Source of the DNA: Halomonas sp. TA22
Lineage (GTDB): Bacteria > Pseudomonadota > Gammaproteobacteria > Pseudomonadales > Halomonadaceae
Reading direction: 5' to 3'
DNA length: 64,000 nucleotides
NCBI RefSeq assembly: GCF_013009075.1
Contig: NZ_CP053108.1
Location: 1,984,001 to 2,048,000, forward strand
Of the stretch, positions 8,840 to 18,491 are shown in pieces (position 1 is the first letter of the stretch; the number at the start of each line of letters is the position of its first letter). The translations under genes and the position numbers were made by a program. Under the pieces are notes generated by a model. That model had not been told where the DNA came from. It saw nothing but the letters and a program-made list of their open reading frames with translations, and did no database searches.

Positions 8840-9745
8840 CTAAGCGAGGATCGCCTCCAGCGCCTCGTCCAAGGTCGGGTAACGGAAGGTGAAGCCCGCC
8901 TGCTCGAGGCGCGCGGGGCGCATGTCGGCCCCGCTCAGCAACAGCTGCGACATCTCGCCGAGTGCCGCCTTGAGCAGGGCGGCCGGTACCGGGAAGGGTG
9001 TCGGACGATGCAGATGGTGCGCCAGGCAATGAGTGAACTCCGCATTGCGTACCGGGTGGGGGGCCGAGCCATTGAAGGGGCCTGAAAGATCGTCACGCTC
9101 GAGCAGGAATTCGATGGCTCGCACCAGATCCTCGCGGTGAATCCACGGCATGAACTGGCGGCCGTCGCCGAAGCGTCCTCCCAATCCCAGCTTGAAAGGC
9201 GGCAACATCTTGGCCAGGCTACCACCGCCCTGGTCGAGCACCAGGCCGGTACGCAGCAGCGCCACGCGCACGCCCTGCTCGGACGCCTCCTGTGCCACTG
9301 CCTCCCAGCGTGCACAGAGGCGATGGGCGAACTCATCATGGGGGGGTGTCGCTTCGCAGACCTCCCGCTCTCCCTGGTCGCCATAGTAGCCCATGGCGGA
9401 GCCGGAGATCAGCACGGCGGGCGCGGCCCCTTGTCCATGAAGACGCTGGCAGAGCCTGACCAGTTCACTGGTAATGCCGAGGCGCGACTCGACCAGGCGC
9501 CGCTTCTGCGCCTCGCTCCAGCGCTTGGCGGCAATTGATTCACCGGCCAGGTTGATGATGGCCTGGGGCCAGCTGTCGGCAAAATCCATCACCGCAGTGT
9601 GTACCCTTGTGCCTTGGGGCAAGCGAGAACGAGCCTTCTCGGGACGGCGCGATACCACCAACAGCTCATGACCCGCCTGATGGAGACGCTCGCAGAGCCG
9701 CTGACCCACGAAGCCGCTTCCTCCGGTCACGAGAATTCGCATCAC
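8840..9745 (-). CDS. TIGR01777-family NAD(P)-dependent epimerase (YfcH-like)
   Basis: 301-residue extended-SDR protein. The N-terminal Rossmann motif is VTGGSGFVGQRL. AIINLAGESIAAKRW is the family hallmark, and SGSAMGYYGDQGE stands in the catalytic S/Y region. A C-terminal DUF1731-like segment ends in GFTFRYPTLDEALEAIL. E. coli YfcH and Slr1223-type proteins belong here. The physiological substrate is not established, and cell-division roles have been suggested for some members. ATG codons at 9745 and 9742 are both possible. Confidence 0.9.
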   Translation of the reverse strand: MMRILVTGGSGFVGQRLCERLHQAGHELLVVSRRPEKARSRLPQGTRVHTAVMDFADSWPQAIINLAGESIAAKRWSEAQKRRLVESRLGITSELVRLCQRLHGQGAAPAVLISGSAMGYYGDQGEREVCEATPPHDEFAHRLCARWEAVAQEASEQGVRVALLRTGLVLDQGGGSLAKMLPPFKLGLGGRFGDGRQFMPWIHREDLVRAIEFLLERDDLSGPFNGSAPHPVRNAEFTHCLAHHLHRPTPFPVPAALLKAALGEMSQLLLSGADMRPARLEQAGFTFRYPTLDEALEAILA

Positions 9746-9899
9746 GCCTCCTTACCTGACCCGCGTAAAATTATACAAGTATTATACGCCACTGTCAGTT
9801 TAGCCAATAATGTCCAGTCTGCCATGAATTGAACGATAACCTCTTGGCACTCATTCTTGATGATCGTCCAAGTGGATGATTAACGTCTGAACCATTATT

Positions 9900-9923
9900 T
9901 GTACAACAGGATTGCCCTGTACA
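9900..9923. promoter_or_regulatory. LitR/PplR-type operator, TGTACA-N12-TGTACA
   Basis: Two exact TGTACA hexamers at 9900-9905 and 9918-9923 are separated by exactly 12 nt. From memory, the motif reported for class II LitR regulators of Pseudomonas putida is T(G/A)TACA-N12-TGTA(C/T)A, and this matches it in full. It lies about 95 bp upstream of the LitR-like gene, so it probably mediates autoregulation of the regulator-photolyase unit. TACAAT overlapping the second half-site could be a -10 element, with TTGTAC overlapping the first as -35 (15 bp spacing). Confidence 0.7.
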
Positions 9924-10018
9924 ATATTTTTCTGCATCCTGAAAGCAAGGCTAATAGGGTAATGTCACCGATCGAGATGACGGCTGCATTACCGCACCCG
10001 CAAGAGGTATTCGTTTGC

Positions 10019-10930
10019 ATGAGTGACAAGGCGACCCACCCGGCCGGCGCGCCGCTATATCCGATCCGCGAGGTGTCGCGCCTGACCGGCGTCAACTCGG
10101 TGACACTGCGGGCCTGGGAGCGTCGCTATGCACTGATCTGCCCGCAACGTACTCCCAAGGGTCATCGCCTCTACGCCCGCGAGGACATCAAGCGCATCGA
10201 GAGCATACTGCAGTGGCTGAGTCGTGGCGTGCCCGTCAGCCAGGTACGCGAACTGCTCGAGCAGCCCGCCACGCTGGAGACATCGTCCCCGGCGGCCGGT
10301 GACTGGCAGACTCAGCGTGAGCAACTGGTCAATGCGGTGGAAGCGCTGGACCTAGCGCGACTCGACACCCTCTTCAACCAGGGCATGGCGCTCTACCCCG
10401 TTTCCACTTGCCTGACCGAGCTGCTCAAGCCAATGGTCGAAACGCTTGAGGAGCACTGGGACGAACAACTGGGCGCGATGCTGCAGAGGCGTACACTGGA
10501 GACCTTCCTGCGCACCCTGATCGGCACCCGGCTCTATCACGCCAACCGCTCGAATCACGGCCCGGCACTGATCATCAGCCGCCTGCCTGAAGACGCAGGC
10601 ATGCTGTGGGTATTGATGATCGCTCTGGCGGCCAGCCAGAGCGGCTTTCGTATCCATCTCTTTGACGCTCCACTACCGCTCGCTGAGATGCCACTCGCCG
10701 TTCAGCGCTTCAAGGCCTCCGCCCTGCTGCTGTGCAGCGGCCAGGCCGAGCGTGCCGATCTCATCCGTCGCCAGCTGCCACGCCTGGCCGAGCAGCTCGA
10801 AGTGCCGCTCGGCTTGTGCGGCCCGGTCGCGCGGATTCGTGCAGGCGAGCTTGCCGACAGCCAAGTGGCAGTGCTCGGCGACGATCCGCTCCAGGCAATG
10901 TCCCGTCTCTCGCCGCTGGTCACGGGCTGA
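10019..10930 (+). CDS. class II LitR-like MerR-family light-response regulator
   Basis: 303 residues. An N-terminal MerR helix-turn-helix (YPIREVSRLTGVNSVTLRAWERRY ending at about residue 35, then PKGHRLYAREDIKRI) is followed by a helical bundle and a cobalamin-binding-like Rossmann domain (about 170-290). The residues that hold adenosyl-B12 in CarH and class I LitR are not seen: there is no His in the EEHWDEQ helix context matching Wx9EH, and the segment equivalent to xxHxxG reads PEDAG. That points to class II LitR, which works with a LOV protein rather than B12. ATG 10019 is preferred, with AAGAGG upstream. The frame is open back to a TTG at 9899 inside the operator. A photolyase remnant follows 43 bp downstream. 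Confidence 0.8.
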   Translation: MSDKATHPAGAPLYPIREVSRLTGVNSVTLRAWERRYALICPQRTPKGHRLYAREDIKRIESILQWLSRGVPVSQVRELLEQPATLETSSPAAGDWQTQREQLVNAVEALDLARLDTLFNQGMALYPVSTCLTELLKPMVETLEEHWDEQLGAMLQRRTLETFLRTLIGTRLYHANRSNHGPALIISRLPEDAGMLWVLMIALAASQSGFRIHLFDAPLPLAEMPLAVQRFKASALLLCSGQAERADLIRRQLPRLAEQLEVPLGLCGPVARIRAGELADSQVAVLGDDPLQAMSRLSPLVTG

Positions 10931-10973
10931 GGTCTGCCAGCCACGACAGGAAGCACGGATAGGGAGCGAAGCG

Positions 10974-11061
10974 ATGACACCGCGCCTGGTATGGTTTCGC
11001 AGTGACCTGCGCATTCACGACAATACCGCACTGAGCGAAGCGGCTACGCGCTGCGGACCAC
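10974..11061 (+). pseudogene. phrB: photolyase gene remnant (first ~29 codons)
   Basis: The ATG at 10974 opens a frame starting MTPRLVWFRSDLRIHDNTAL and continuing SEAATRCGP. This is the N-terminus of a class I CPD photolyase (E. coli PhrB begins MTTHLVWFRQDLRLHDN). Similarity ends at about 11060, exactly where the stop codon of the opposing GGDEF-EAL gene (11062) begins. Downstream the frame only reads through the antisense of that gene to a stop at 11207. All FAD and antenna-chromophore domains are missing, so no photolyase can be made. Upstream spacing (GGGAGCGAAGCG) gives a plausible ribosome-binding site, so a 77-residue chimeric peptide could still be translated. Confidence 0.85.
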
Positions 11062-12891
11062 TCATGCCGACTGCACCTCGCCAAGCAGCTGCGCCTCGAG
11101 TTCCTGAACCGGGATTGGTCTTGAGAAGAGGAAACCCTGCACGATTGGACAGCCGTTCTCGCTCAGGAAGTTGCACTGCTCCTGGGTCTCGACTCCCTCC
11201 GCAATGACCTCGAGTTCCAATCCCCGCGCAATCGCCAGTACCGCGCTGACGATGGCGGCATCGGCGCTATCTCCCGGCAACGATCGTATGAAGGCACGAT
11301 CCAGCTTCAGCTTGTCGATCGGCAGGCGCTTGAGGTAGCTCAGCGACGAGTAGCCGGTACCGAAGTCATCGATGGCGATCTGATGACCAAGCGCCCGAAG
11401 CGCCTCCATCCGGGGATAGATATCGCCGGCACGATCGTCGAGCAGCACCGACTCGGTCAGCTCGAGCCCGAGCAGCGAAGCTGAGACCTGATACTTGCTA
11501 AGCGCAGAAGCCAGACGTGCTTCGAGGTCGCCCTGGATCAATTGCATGGCGGAGATATTGACCCACACCGTGACCATCGGCATGCCGATCTGCCGCCAGC
11601 TGGCGAGCTGGGCGATGGCCTGTTCGACTACCCAGCCCCCCAGGGAGGTCATCAAGCCATGGCGCTCGGCCAGGGGAATGAAATCGCCCGGCGAGATCAT
11701 GCCGTACTCGGGGTGACGCCAGCGCAGCAGGGCCTCCATCCCCACCAGAGCGCCATCGACAAGACGATGCTGTGTCTGGTAGTGCAGCTCCAATTGGCTG
11801 CCGGTGGCAAGTGCGGCACGCAGGTCATTGACCAGCGCCAGCTGGCGATTGCCGGTGACATCCAGGGAGGGGCGGAAGCGCTGATCGTTGTTACGGCCAT
11901 GGCGCTTGGCGCTGTAGAGCGCCGACTCCAGGCGCTGGAACAGTACACCCGAGTCGTTGCCATCATCCGGGGCTCGGCAACTGCCGATGGTCAAGCCCAG
12001 GCGCAGTGCATGACCATTGAGCTCGAAAGGTTCGCTCAAGTGCTCGCGCAGGCCGGTGACCCACTGCTCATGGTCGTCGAAGGTGGTAGTACGGATCACC
12101 ATGAACTCGTCGCCGCCTAGACGCCCCACCACGCCGCCCGCCACATGGCCGGCCAGGCGCTGGCCAAAGCGTGCCAATAGCCGGTCGCCAATGTCGACCC
12201 CCATGGCATCGTTGACACTCTTGAAGCCATCGATATCGATCAGCGCGATATCCAGCCCCTCGCCGGCGCGCAGCTGGCGCAGCCGCGAGGTCATCAGATC
12301 GTGCAGGCGACGACGGTTGGGCAGCCCGGTCAACGGATCCTCGAAACCGATACGCCGCAAATCCTGCTCACGCGCCTTGTGGCGCGAGATATCCGTGAAA
12401 AGGCCGACATAGTGGCTGATGCGGCCTTTCAGGTCAGTATAGGCCTGCACGCGCAGCCACTCGGGATACTCATCGCCATGCTTGCGCCGGTTCCAGACCT
12501 CCCCCTCCCAGCGGCCCGTGGCATGTAGTGTCTGCCAGTAGCGCTCATAAAAGGCCTTGTCGTGCCGCCCCGAGGAGAGCATGGAGGGGTCCTGACCAAA
12601 CACTTCATCGCTGGTGTAGCCGGTGATCTGGGTAAAGGCAGGATTGACGGCAACGATACGGCTCTTGGCGTCGCTGATCATGACGCCATCTTCGGTGAGC
12701 TTGAGCGCTGCCTCGGCAAGCCGGCAGCGCCGGGTCTCGAGCGAGACCTGACGCCAGCCATCCCAGAGGCCGACGCAGACCATCGTCAAGGCGGCGACGC
12801 GCAGCCATAGGTCGGGTAGCCAGAGAAGCGCGGCCAGCGCAGCGAGTCCCATCCATACCAGGGGACGATTGAGGGAAAAAGATGGCCACAT
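11062..12891 (-). CDS. PAS-GGDEF-EAL cyclic-di-GMP signalling protein
   Basis: 609 residues. Two short hydrophobic segments at about 9-42 anchor it to the inner membrane. A PAS domain (about 57-170) is followed by GGDEF (about 180-340, intact GGDEF at 259-263) and EAL (about 355-605, EAL at 386-388). The phosphodiesterase residues look complete: EALLRW, the Asn of VNISAM, the Glu of LELTES, DD in IDDFGTGYSS, the Lys of DKLKLD and the Glu of AEGVE. No RxxD inhibitory site precedes GGDEF. It could therefore make and/or degrade c-di-GMP in response to a PAS ligand. Its stop codon lies at the edge of the photolyase deletion. Confidence 0.95.
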   Translation of the reverse strand: MWPSFSLNRPLVWMGLAALAALLWLPDLWLRVAALTMVCVGLWDGWRQVSLETRRCRLAEAALKLTEDGVMISDAKSRIVAVNPAFTQITGYTSDEVFGQDPSMLSSGRHDKAFYERYWQTLHATGRWEGEVWNRRKHGDEYPEWLRVQAYTDLKGRISHYVGLFTDISRHKAREQDLRRIGFEDPLTGLPNRRRLHDLMTSRLRQLRAGEGLDIALIDIDGFKSVNDAMGVDIGDRLLARFGQRLAGHVAGGVVGRLGGDEFMVIRTTTFDDHEQWVTGLREHLSEPFELNGHALRLGLTIGSCRAPDDGNDSGVLFQRLESALYSAKRHGRNNDQRFRPSLDVTGNRQLALVNDLRAALATGSQLELHYQTQHRLVDGALVGMEALLRWRHPEYGMISPGDFIPLAERHGLMTSLGGWVVEQAIAQLASWRQIGMPMVTVWVNISAMQLIQGDLEARLASALSKYQVSASLLGLELTESVLLDDRAGDIYPRMEALRALGHQIAIDDFGTGYSSLSYLKRLPIDKLKLDRAFIRSLPGDSADAAIVSAVLAIARGLELEVIAEGVETQEQCNFLSENGCPIVQGFLFSRPIPVQELEAQLLGEVQSA

Positions 12892-13110
12892 GACAGTTGT
12901 CGTTATCCTGAGTGAATAGGGCGACTCGATTGGTCGATACAGAGCTCAATACTTCTCTATCGGCATCTTTTCCCGACACTGAAGGGCGAGCCAATGGATC
13001 CCCTTCGCCACAAGGATGTCGGCTGGCGTGCAATCGCCGCCTGCTGTCAGTAGAATGCTCACAATCCGCGACGCTCGCGACTGACTCCATTTGCTACTTG
13101 GAACGACTCA

Positions 13111-13626
13111 GTGACCAAGCAACACTCCTTTAGTCATGACGAGCTGCTGGCATGCAGCCGAGGCGAACTCTTCGGCCCCGGCAACGCCCAGCTGCCGGCA
13201 CCCAACATGCTGATGCTCGATCGCATCACTCATATTCATGAGGCAGGCGGTGTCCACGGCAAGGGCGAGCTGATCGCCGAGCTCGATATCCATCCGGAAC
13301 TGTGGTTCTTCGATTGCCACTTCCCCGGCGACCCGGTCATGCCCGGCTGCTTGGGGCTCGATGCCATGTGGCAGTTGGTCGGCTTCTATCTGGGCTGGCT
13401 TGGCCATCCGGGACGCGGCCGAGCGCTGGGTTGCGGCGACGTCAAGTTCACCGGCCAGATCCTGCCGAGCGCCGGCAAGGTCACCTATCATATCCATGTG
13501 AAGCGCATCATCACCCGGCGACTAATTCTAGGTCTCGCTGACGGCACGCTGTCCGTCGACGGACGTGAAATCTATCAGGCCAATGACCTGCGGGTCGGCC
13601 TGTTTACTTCCACTGCGAATTTCTGA
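13111..13626 (+). CDS. fabA: 3-hydroxydecanoyl-ACP dehydratase/isomerase FabA
   Basis: 171-residue hot-dog enzyme that dehydrates 3-hydroxyacyl-ACP and isomerises trans-2- to cis-3-decenoyl-ACP, the branch point to unsaturated fatty acids. Catalytic His70 ([15 protein letters not shown]) and Asp84 ([11 protein letters not shown]) are in place. The start is GTG (reading TKQHSF next), matching the usual FabA N-terminus. fabB follows 12 bp downstream with its own AGGAGG, so the pair is one operon, as in pseudomonads. Confidence 0.97.
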   Translation: MTKQHSFSHDELLACSRGELFGPGNAQLPAPNMLMLDRITHIHEAGGVHGKGELIAELDIHPELWFFDCHFPGDPVMPGCLGLDAMWQLVGFYLGWLGHPGRGRALGCGDVKFTGQILPSAGKVTYHIHVKRIITRRLILGLADGTLSVDGREIYQANDLRVGLFTSTANF

Positions 13627-13638
13627 CAGGAGGCTTCC

Positions 13639-14856
13639 ATGCGACGAGTGGTAGTCACCGGACTAGGTATCGTGTCTTGCCTCGGCAATGACCAGCAGCA
13701 GGTGCTCGATGCACTCAAGAGCGGGCGCTCCGGCATCCGTTTCAAGGAGGAGTACGCCGAGCTTGGCTTTCGCAGCCATGTCGCCGGTGTGGTCGACATC
13801 GACCTCGATGCCTTGATCGACCGCAAGCTGCACCGTTTCATGGGCGATGCGGCGGCCTATGCCTACGTCTCCATGGCTCAGGCCATCGAGGATGCCGGGC
13901 TTACCCCCGAGCAGGTCTCCCATGAGCGTACCGGTCTGATCGCCGGCTCGGGGGGCGCCTCCAGCGCCAACCAGGTGGAAGCGGCCGACGTCCTGCGCGA
14001 GAAGGGGCTGCGTCGCGTGGGTCCCTATCGAGTGACCCGCACCATGGGCAGCACCGTATCGGCTTGCCTTGCCACACCGTTCAAGATCAAGGGTGTGAAC
14101 TACTCGATCTCCTCGGCCTGCGCTACCTCCGCCCACTGTATCGGCGCGGCCGTCGAGCAGATCCAGCTCGGCAAGCAGGACGTGGTGTTCGCCGGCGGCG
14201 GCGAAGAGGAGCACTGGACCCTCTCCTGCCTGTTCGACGCCATGGGCGCGCTTTCCACCCAGTACAACGAGACGCCCGACAAAGCGTCGCGCCCCTATGA
14301 CAAGAGTCGCGACGGTTTCGTCATCGCCGGTGGCGGTGGCATGCTGGTGCTCGAGGAGCTCGAGCACGCCAAGGCGCGTGGTGCCAAGATTTACGCCGAG
14401 CTGGTCGGTTACGGCGCCACCTCGGATGGTCATGACATGGTCGCTCCCTCAGGCGAGGGTGCTGCGCGCTGCATGCGCCAGGCGATGGCCAATCTCGACG
14501 GCAAGATCGACTACATCAACACCCACGGCACCTCGACGCCGGTGGGCGATGTCGCCGAGCTCAAGGCGATTCGCGACGTGTTCGGCGACAACGCGCCACC
14601 GATGAGCTCCACCAAGTCGCTGACCGGCCACTCGCTGGGCGCCACCGGTGTGCAGGAGACCATCTATTCGCTGCTGATGCTCAATCACGACTTCATCGCT
14701 GCCTCGGCCAATGTCGATGAACTCGACGAGCAGGCCGCCGGATTCGATATCGTCACCACGCGTCGCGATAACGCTGGCCTTACGCGGGTTCTCTCCAACA
14801 GCTTCGGCTTTGGCGGCACCAATGCCTGCCTGGTGCTGCAGCAGTACCGTGATTGA
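13639..14856 (+). CDS. fabB: beta-ketoacyl-ACP synthase I FabB
   Basis: 405-residue condensing enzyme. The catalytic triad is visible: Cys161 in [10 protein letters not shown], His in [11 protein letters not shown] and His in [11 protein letters not shown]. FabB elongates the cis-3-decenoyl-ACP made by FabA. AGGAGG precedes the ATG. A strong hairpin terminator lies about 25 bp after the stop, closing the fabAB operon. Confidence 0.97.
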   Translation: MRRVVVTGLGIVSCLGNDQQQVLDALKSGRSGIRFKEEYAELGFRSHVAGVVDIDLDALIDRKLHRFMGDAAAYAYVSMAQAIEDAGLTPEQVSHERTGLIAGSGGASSANQVEAADVLREKGLRRVGPYRVTRTMGSTVSACLATPFKIKGVNYSISSACATSAHCIGAAVEQIQLGKQDVVFAGGGEEEHWTLSCLFDAMGALSTQYNETPDKASRPYDKSRDGFVIAGGGGMLVLEELEHAKARGAKIYAELVGYGATSDGHDMVAPSGEGAARCMRQAMANLDGKIDYINTHGTSTPVGDVAELKAIRDVFGDNAPPMSSTKSLTGHSLGATGVQETIYSLLMLNHDFIAASANVDELDEQAAGFDIVTTRRDNAGLTRVLSNSFGFGGTNACLVLQQYRD

Positions 14857-14882
14857 TCCGCAGCCATAGACCAAAGGATAAA

Positions 14883-14914
14883 AACGACACGGCGCCGAGG
14901 CGCCGTTTGTCGTT
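14883..14914 (+). terminator. fabAB transcription terminator
   Basis: GC-rich core stem GGCGC/GCGCC with a CGAG loop, extended by ACGACAC on one side and GTTTGTCGT on the other with a two-base bulge. It sits 27 bp after the fabB stop. The flanking A-run upstream means it could also stop minus-strand transcripts from the trhP side. Confidence 0.75.
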
Positions 14915-14959
14915 ATGAGATGTGGCAGTGTCTCGGTGGTAAGGGTGCAGGCAGGTGCT

Positions 14960-15080
14960 CTACAGTGCCGCCAGCCAGAAGAGCGGATCGTGGCGAATCG
15001 CCGCGCCGATGATATAGATGAACACGCCGACCGCCGCGACCGCGGCCAGCCCTCGCGTGAAGGGGGTATGACCACGTCAT
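14960..15080 (-). pseudogene. small single-span membrane protein, frameshifted in a C5 run
   Basis: On the minus strand an ATG at 15080, with GAGG 7 nt upstream, reads MTWSYP and then meets a run of five C. With one C removed the frame continues FTRGLAAVAAVGVFIYIIGA and ends AIRHDPLFWLAAL before a TAG at 14960. That is a 40-residue protein with one transmembrane helix. The length of 121 nt (3n+1) fits a single-base insertion. As written, the frame runs into unrelated codons. It lies just downstream of trhP on the same strand. This is either a recent frameshift or a sequencing error in the homopolymer. Confidence 0.5.
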
Positions 15081-15113
15081 CAATGAGCCTCGAGTGTCGA
15101 AGAAGTGATCGTG

Positions 15114-16418
15114 TCAATGCGGGCCGGCAAGATCGCGCAGCAACAGCGCGAACTCGATATGTTCGGCGTCGATGGCCTCGCCAGGCACCGGGATACGCAC
15201 CCGATGTCCCGACCCAGGCGCGACCGCCATCGCCTCGCCACTGCGGCTCTCGATGCGTGCAAGGGTGAAGCGGCGATTGCCACCGGGCAGCATCAGCTCC
15301 AGCGTATCACCCGTCTCGAAGCGGTTCTTGACCTCCACCTCCAGCCAGCCTCGGTCGGGATCGTAACCGATCACGTCGCCGACGAACTGCTGGTGGACGC
15401 CCACCGAATGGCCCTGTTGATAATTCTGATACTTGTCATGCACATGGCGCCGATAGAAGCCCTCGGTATACCCACGATTGGCGAGATTGTCGAGCTCATC
15501 CATCAGCCGCATGTCGAAGGGACGCCCGGCCACGGCATCGTCGATGGCGCGACGATAGACCTGAGCGGTGCGCGCCACGTAGTAGTGCGATTTGGTGCGC
15601 CCCTCGATCTTCAGCGACGCCACCCCCATCTCGGCGAGTGCCGCCACGTGCTGCACGGCGCGCAGATCCTTGGAGTTCATCACGTAGGTGCCATGCTCGT
15701 CCTCCTCCACCGCCATCCTCTCGCCGGGGCGCGAGAGCTCCTCGAACAGCGCCGTCTTGACCGGGACCGACGTGGCGGGAATCAGGTCACCGCACTCGTC
15801 GCTGCGCGCGGGCAGCGTGTCATACTTCCAGCGGCAGGCATTGGTGCAGGTGCCCTGGTTGGGATCGCGACGGTTGAAGTAACCCGACAGCAGGCAGCGC
15901 CCCGAGTAGGCGATGCACAGCGCGCCATGCACGAAGGTCTCGATCTCGAGATCCGGGCACTCGGCGCGAATCTCGGCGACCTCGCCAAGCGATAGCTCCC
16001 GCGACAGGATGATGCGGCTAATGCCCTGCGCCTGCCAGAACTTCGCCGCCGCCCAGTTGACCACATTGGCCTGTACCGAGAGGTGCAGGGTCTGCTCGGG
16101 CCAGCGTTCGCGCACCATCATGATCAGCCCCGGGTCGGACATGATCAGTGCATCGGGGCCGGCCTCGACCACCGGCGCCATGTCGCGCAGATAGGTCTTG
16201 AGCTTGCTGTTGTGTGGGGCGATGTTCGAGGCAACGTAGAAACGCTTGCCGCGAGCATGGGCGTAGGCGATGCCCCGATGCAGGGTGACGAGAGTGAAGT
16301 CGTTGTTGCGCACGCGCAGCGAGTAGCGCGGCTGGCCGGCATAGACAGCATCGGCACCATAGGCAAAGGCGTAGCGCATGTTGCGGAAGGTGCCGGCGGG
16401 CGACAGCAGTTCAGGCAT
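15114..16418 (-). CDS. trhP: U32-family tRNA hydroxylation protein TrhP (YegQ)
   Basis: 434 residues from MPELLSPAG. The U32 signature ETFVHGALCIAYSGRCLLSGY and the cysteine cluster DPNQGTCTNACRW (iron-sulfur ligands in this family) are present. A C-terminal beta-barrel follows (PGSGHRVRIP). TrhP/YegQ makes 5-hydroxyuridine at the tRNA wobble position in a prephenate-dependent reaction. Older annotations call it a collagenase-like protease. The 81 extra in-frame codons upstream are not conserved-looking, and ATG 16418 with GGA upstream is taken as the start. Confidence 0.92.
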   Translation of the reverse strand: MPELLSPAGTFRNMRYAFAYGADAVYAGQPRYSLRVRNNDFTLVTLHRGIAYAHARGKRFYVASNIAPHNSKLKTYLRDMAPVVEAGPDALIMSDPGLIMMVRERWPEQTLHLSVQANVVNWAAAKFWQAQGISRIILSRELSLGEVAEIRAECPDLEIETFVHGALCIAYSGRCLLSGYFNRRDPNQGTCTNACRWKYDTLPARSDECGDLIPATSVPVKTALFEELSRPGERMAVEEDEHGTYVMNSKDLRAVQHVAALAEMGVASLKIEGRTKSHYYVARTAQVYRRAIDDAVAGRPFDMRLMDELDNLANRGYTEGFYRRHVHDKYQNYQQGHSVGVHQQFVGDVIGYDPDRGWLEVEVKNRFETGDTLELMLPGGNRRFTLARIESRSGEAMAVAPGSGHRVRIPVPGEAIDAEHIEFALLLRDLAGPH

Positions 16419-16588
16419 GGAAATATCCGACGACTCGACTGGGAAATGGCCAGTGTGCCGCAGCTGAGGAGAAGACGTCTTGATCGATATCAAAGAGATA
16501 TCGCGATGGCCGGCACGACAGCTCAATATCAGGCGTCTATGGTTAGCAGCAGGAAACGGCTTAACGAAGCCGATTGTCAGGAGGACAC

Positions 16589-17098
16589 ATGAACCGATAT
16601 CTAGCCGGTGCCATCGGCGGCTTGCTTGCCACCGTGCCCATGACCTTGGGCATGAGCACACTGTTCAAACGCCTTCCACGCGACGAGCAGTATCCCCTGC
16701 CACCCCGGGAGATCACCCAGGACATCATGCACAAGCTCGGGGCGGAGCCGACGCTTGATGATCAACAGCTCACCCACCTGAGCCTGCTCTCGCACTTTGC
16801 CTATGGCGCTGCGGCCGGGGCCGCCTATCCGCTCATCGGCAAGCGGGTAAGCCACCCTGCGCTATACGGTAGCGCCTATGGCGTGGCGGTCTGGGCGACT
16901 AGCTACTTCGGCTGGATTCCCGCGTTCAAGATATTGGCGCCACCCACCCGGCATCCGGCTCAGCGGCGCCGGTTGATGATCGGTGTGCACCTGATCTGGG
17001 GCGCCAGTACCGTGTTGATCGGTGAACAGTTGGCTCGCCAGCGCGAGGCAGCGCTCGATTTCGACGAGATCGAGCGGCTCTTCCACGAGCGGCGATGA
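16589..17098 (+). CDS. hypothetical membrane protein
   Basis: 169 residues. An N-terminal helix (LAGAIGGLLATVPMTLGMS) and later hydrophobic segments (HFAYGAAAGAAYPLIG, GVAVWATSYFGWIPAFKIL and HLIWGASTVLIGE) suggest four membrane spans with a conserved-looking PLPPREITQ motif after the first. It vaguely recalls DUF1440/YagU-type proteins, but I cannot assign a family firmly. A CAGGAGG 5 nt before the ATG fixes the start. It is divergent from trhP and convergent with pobA. Confidence 0.75.
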   Translation: MNRYLAGAIGGLLATVPMTLGMSTLFKRLPRDEQYPLPPREITQDIMHKLGAEPTLDDQQLTHLSLLSHFAYGAAAGAAYPLIGKRVSHPALYGSAYGVAVWATSYFGWIPAFKILAPPTRHPAQRRRLMIGVHLIWGASTVLIGEQLARQREAALDFDEIERLFHERR

Positions 17099-17114
17099 GT
17101 CTCCCGGCAGTTGC

Positions 17115-17139
17115 AAAAAAGCCCGGGCATAGCCTGGGC
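17115..17139 (-). terminator. pobA intrinsic terminator
   Basis: Read on the minus strand: GCCCAGGC, loop TAT, GCCCGGGC, then TTTTTT. An 8-bp stem with one mismatch followed by six T, located 30-55 bp after the pobA stop. Confidence 0.85.
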
Positions 17140-17168
17140 CAAGGAGGATGACGCAAGCAGGCGCGCTG

Positions 17169-18422
<1,254 letters not shown>

Positions 18423-18491
18423 TCAGCAATACGAATTGGATATTTTGCAGATAATGTAGCAACTTTGGTCGTATCCGCAGCGAGGTGAACC

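Noticed and set aside
9899-10018. 40-codon N-terminal extension of the LitR-like gene
   Set aside because: It would start at a TTG within the operator and probable promoter; the MerR domain begins after the ATG at 10019.
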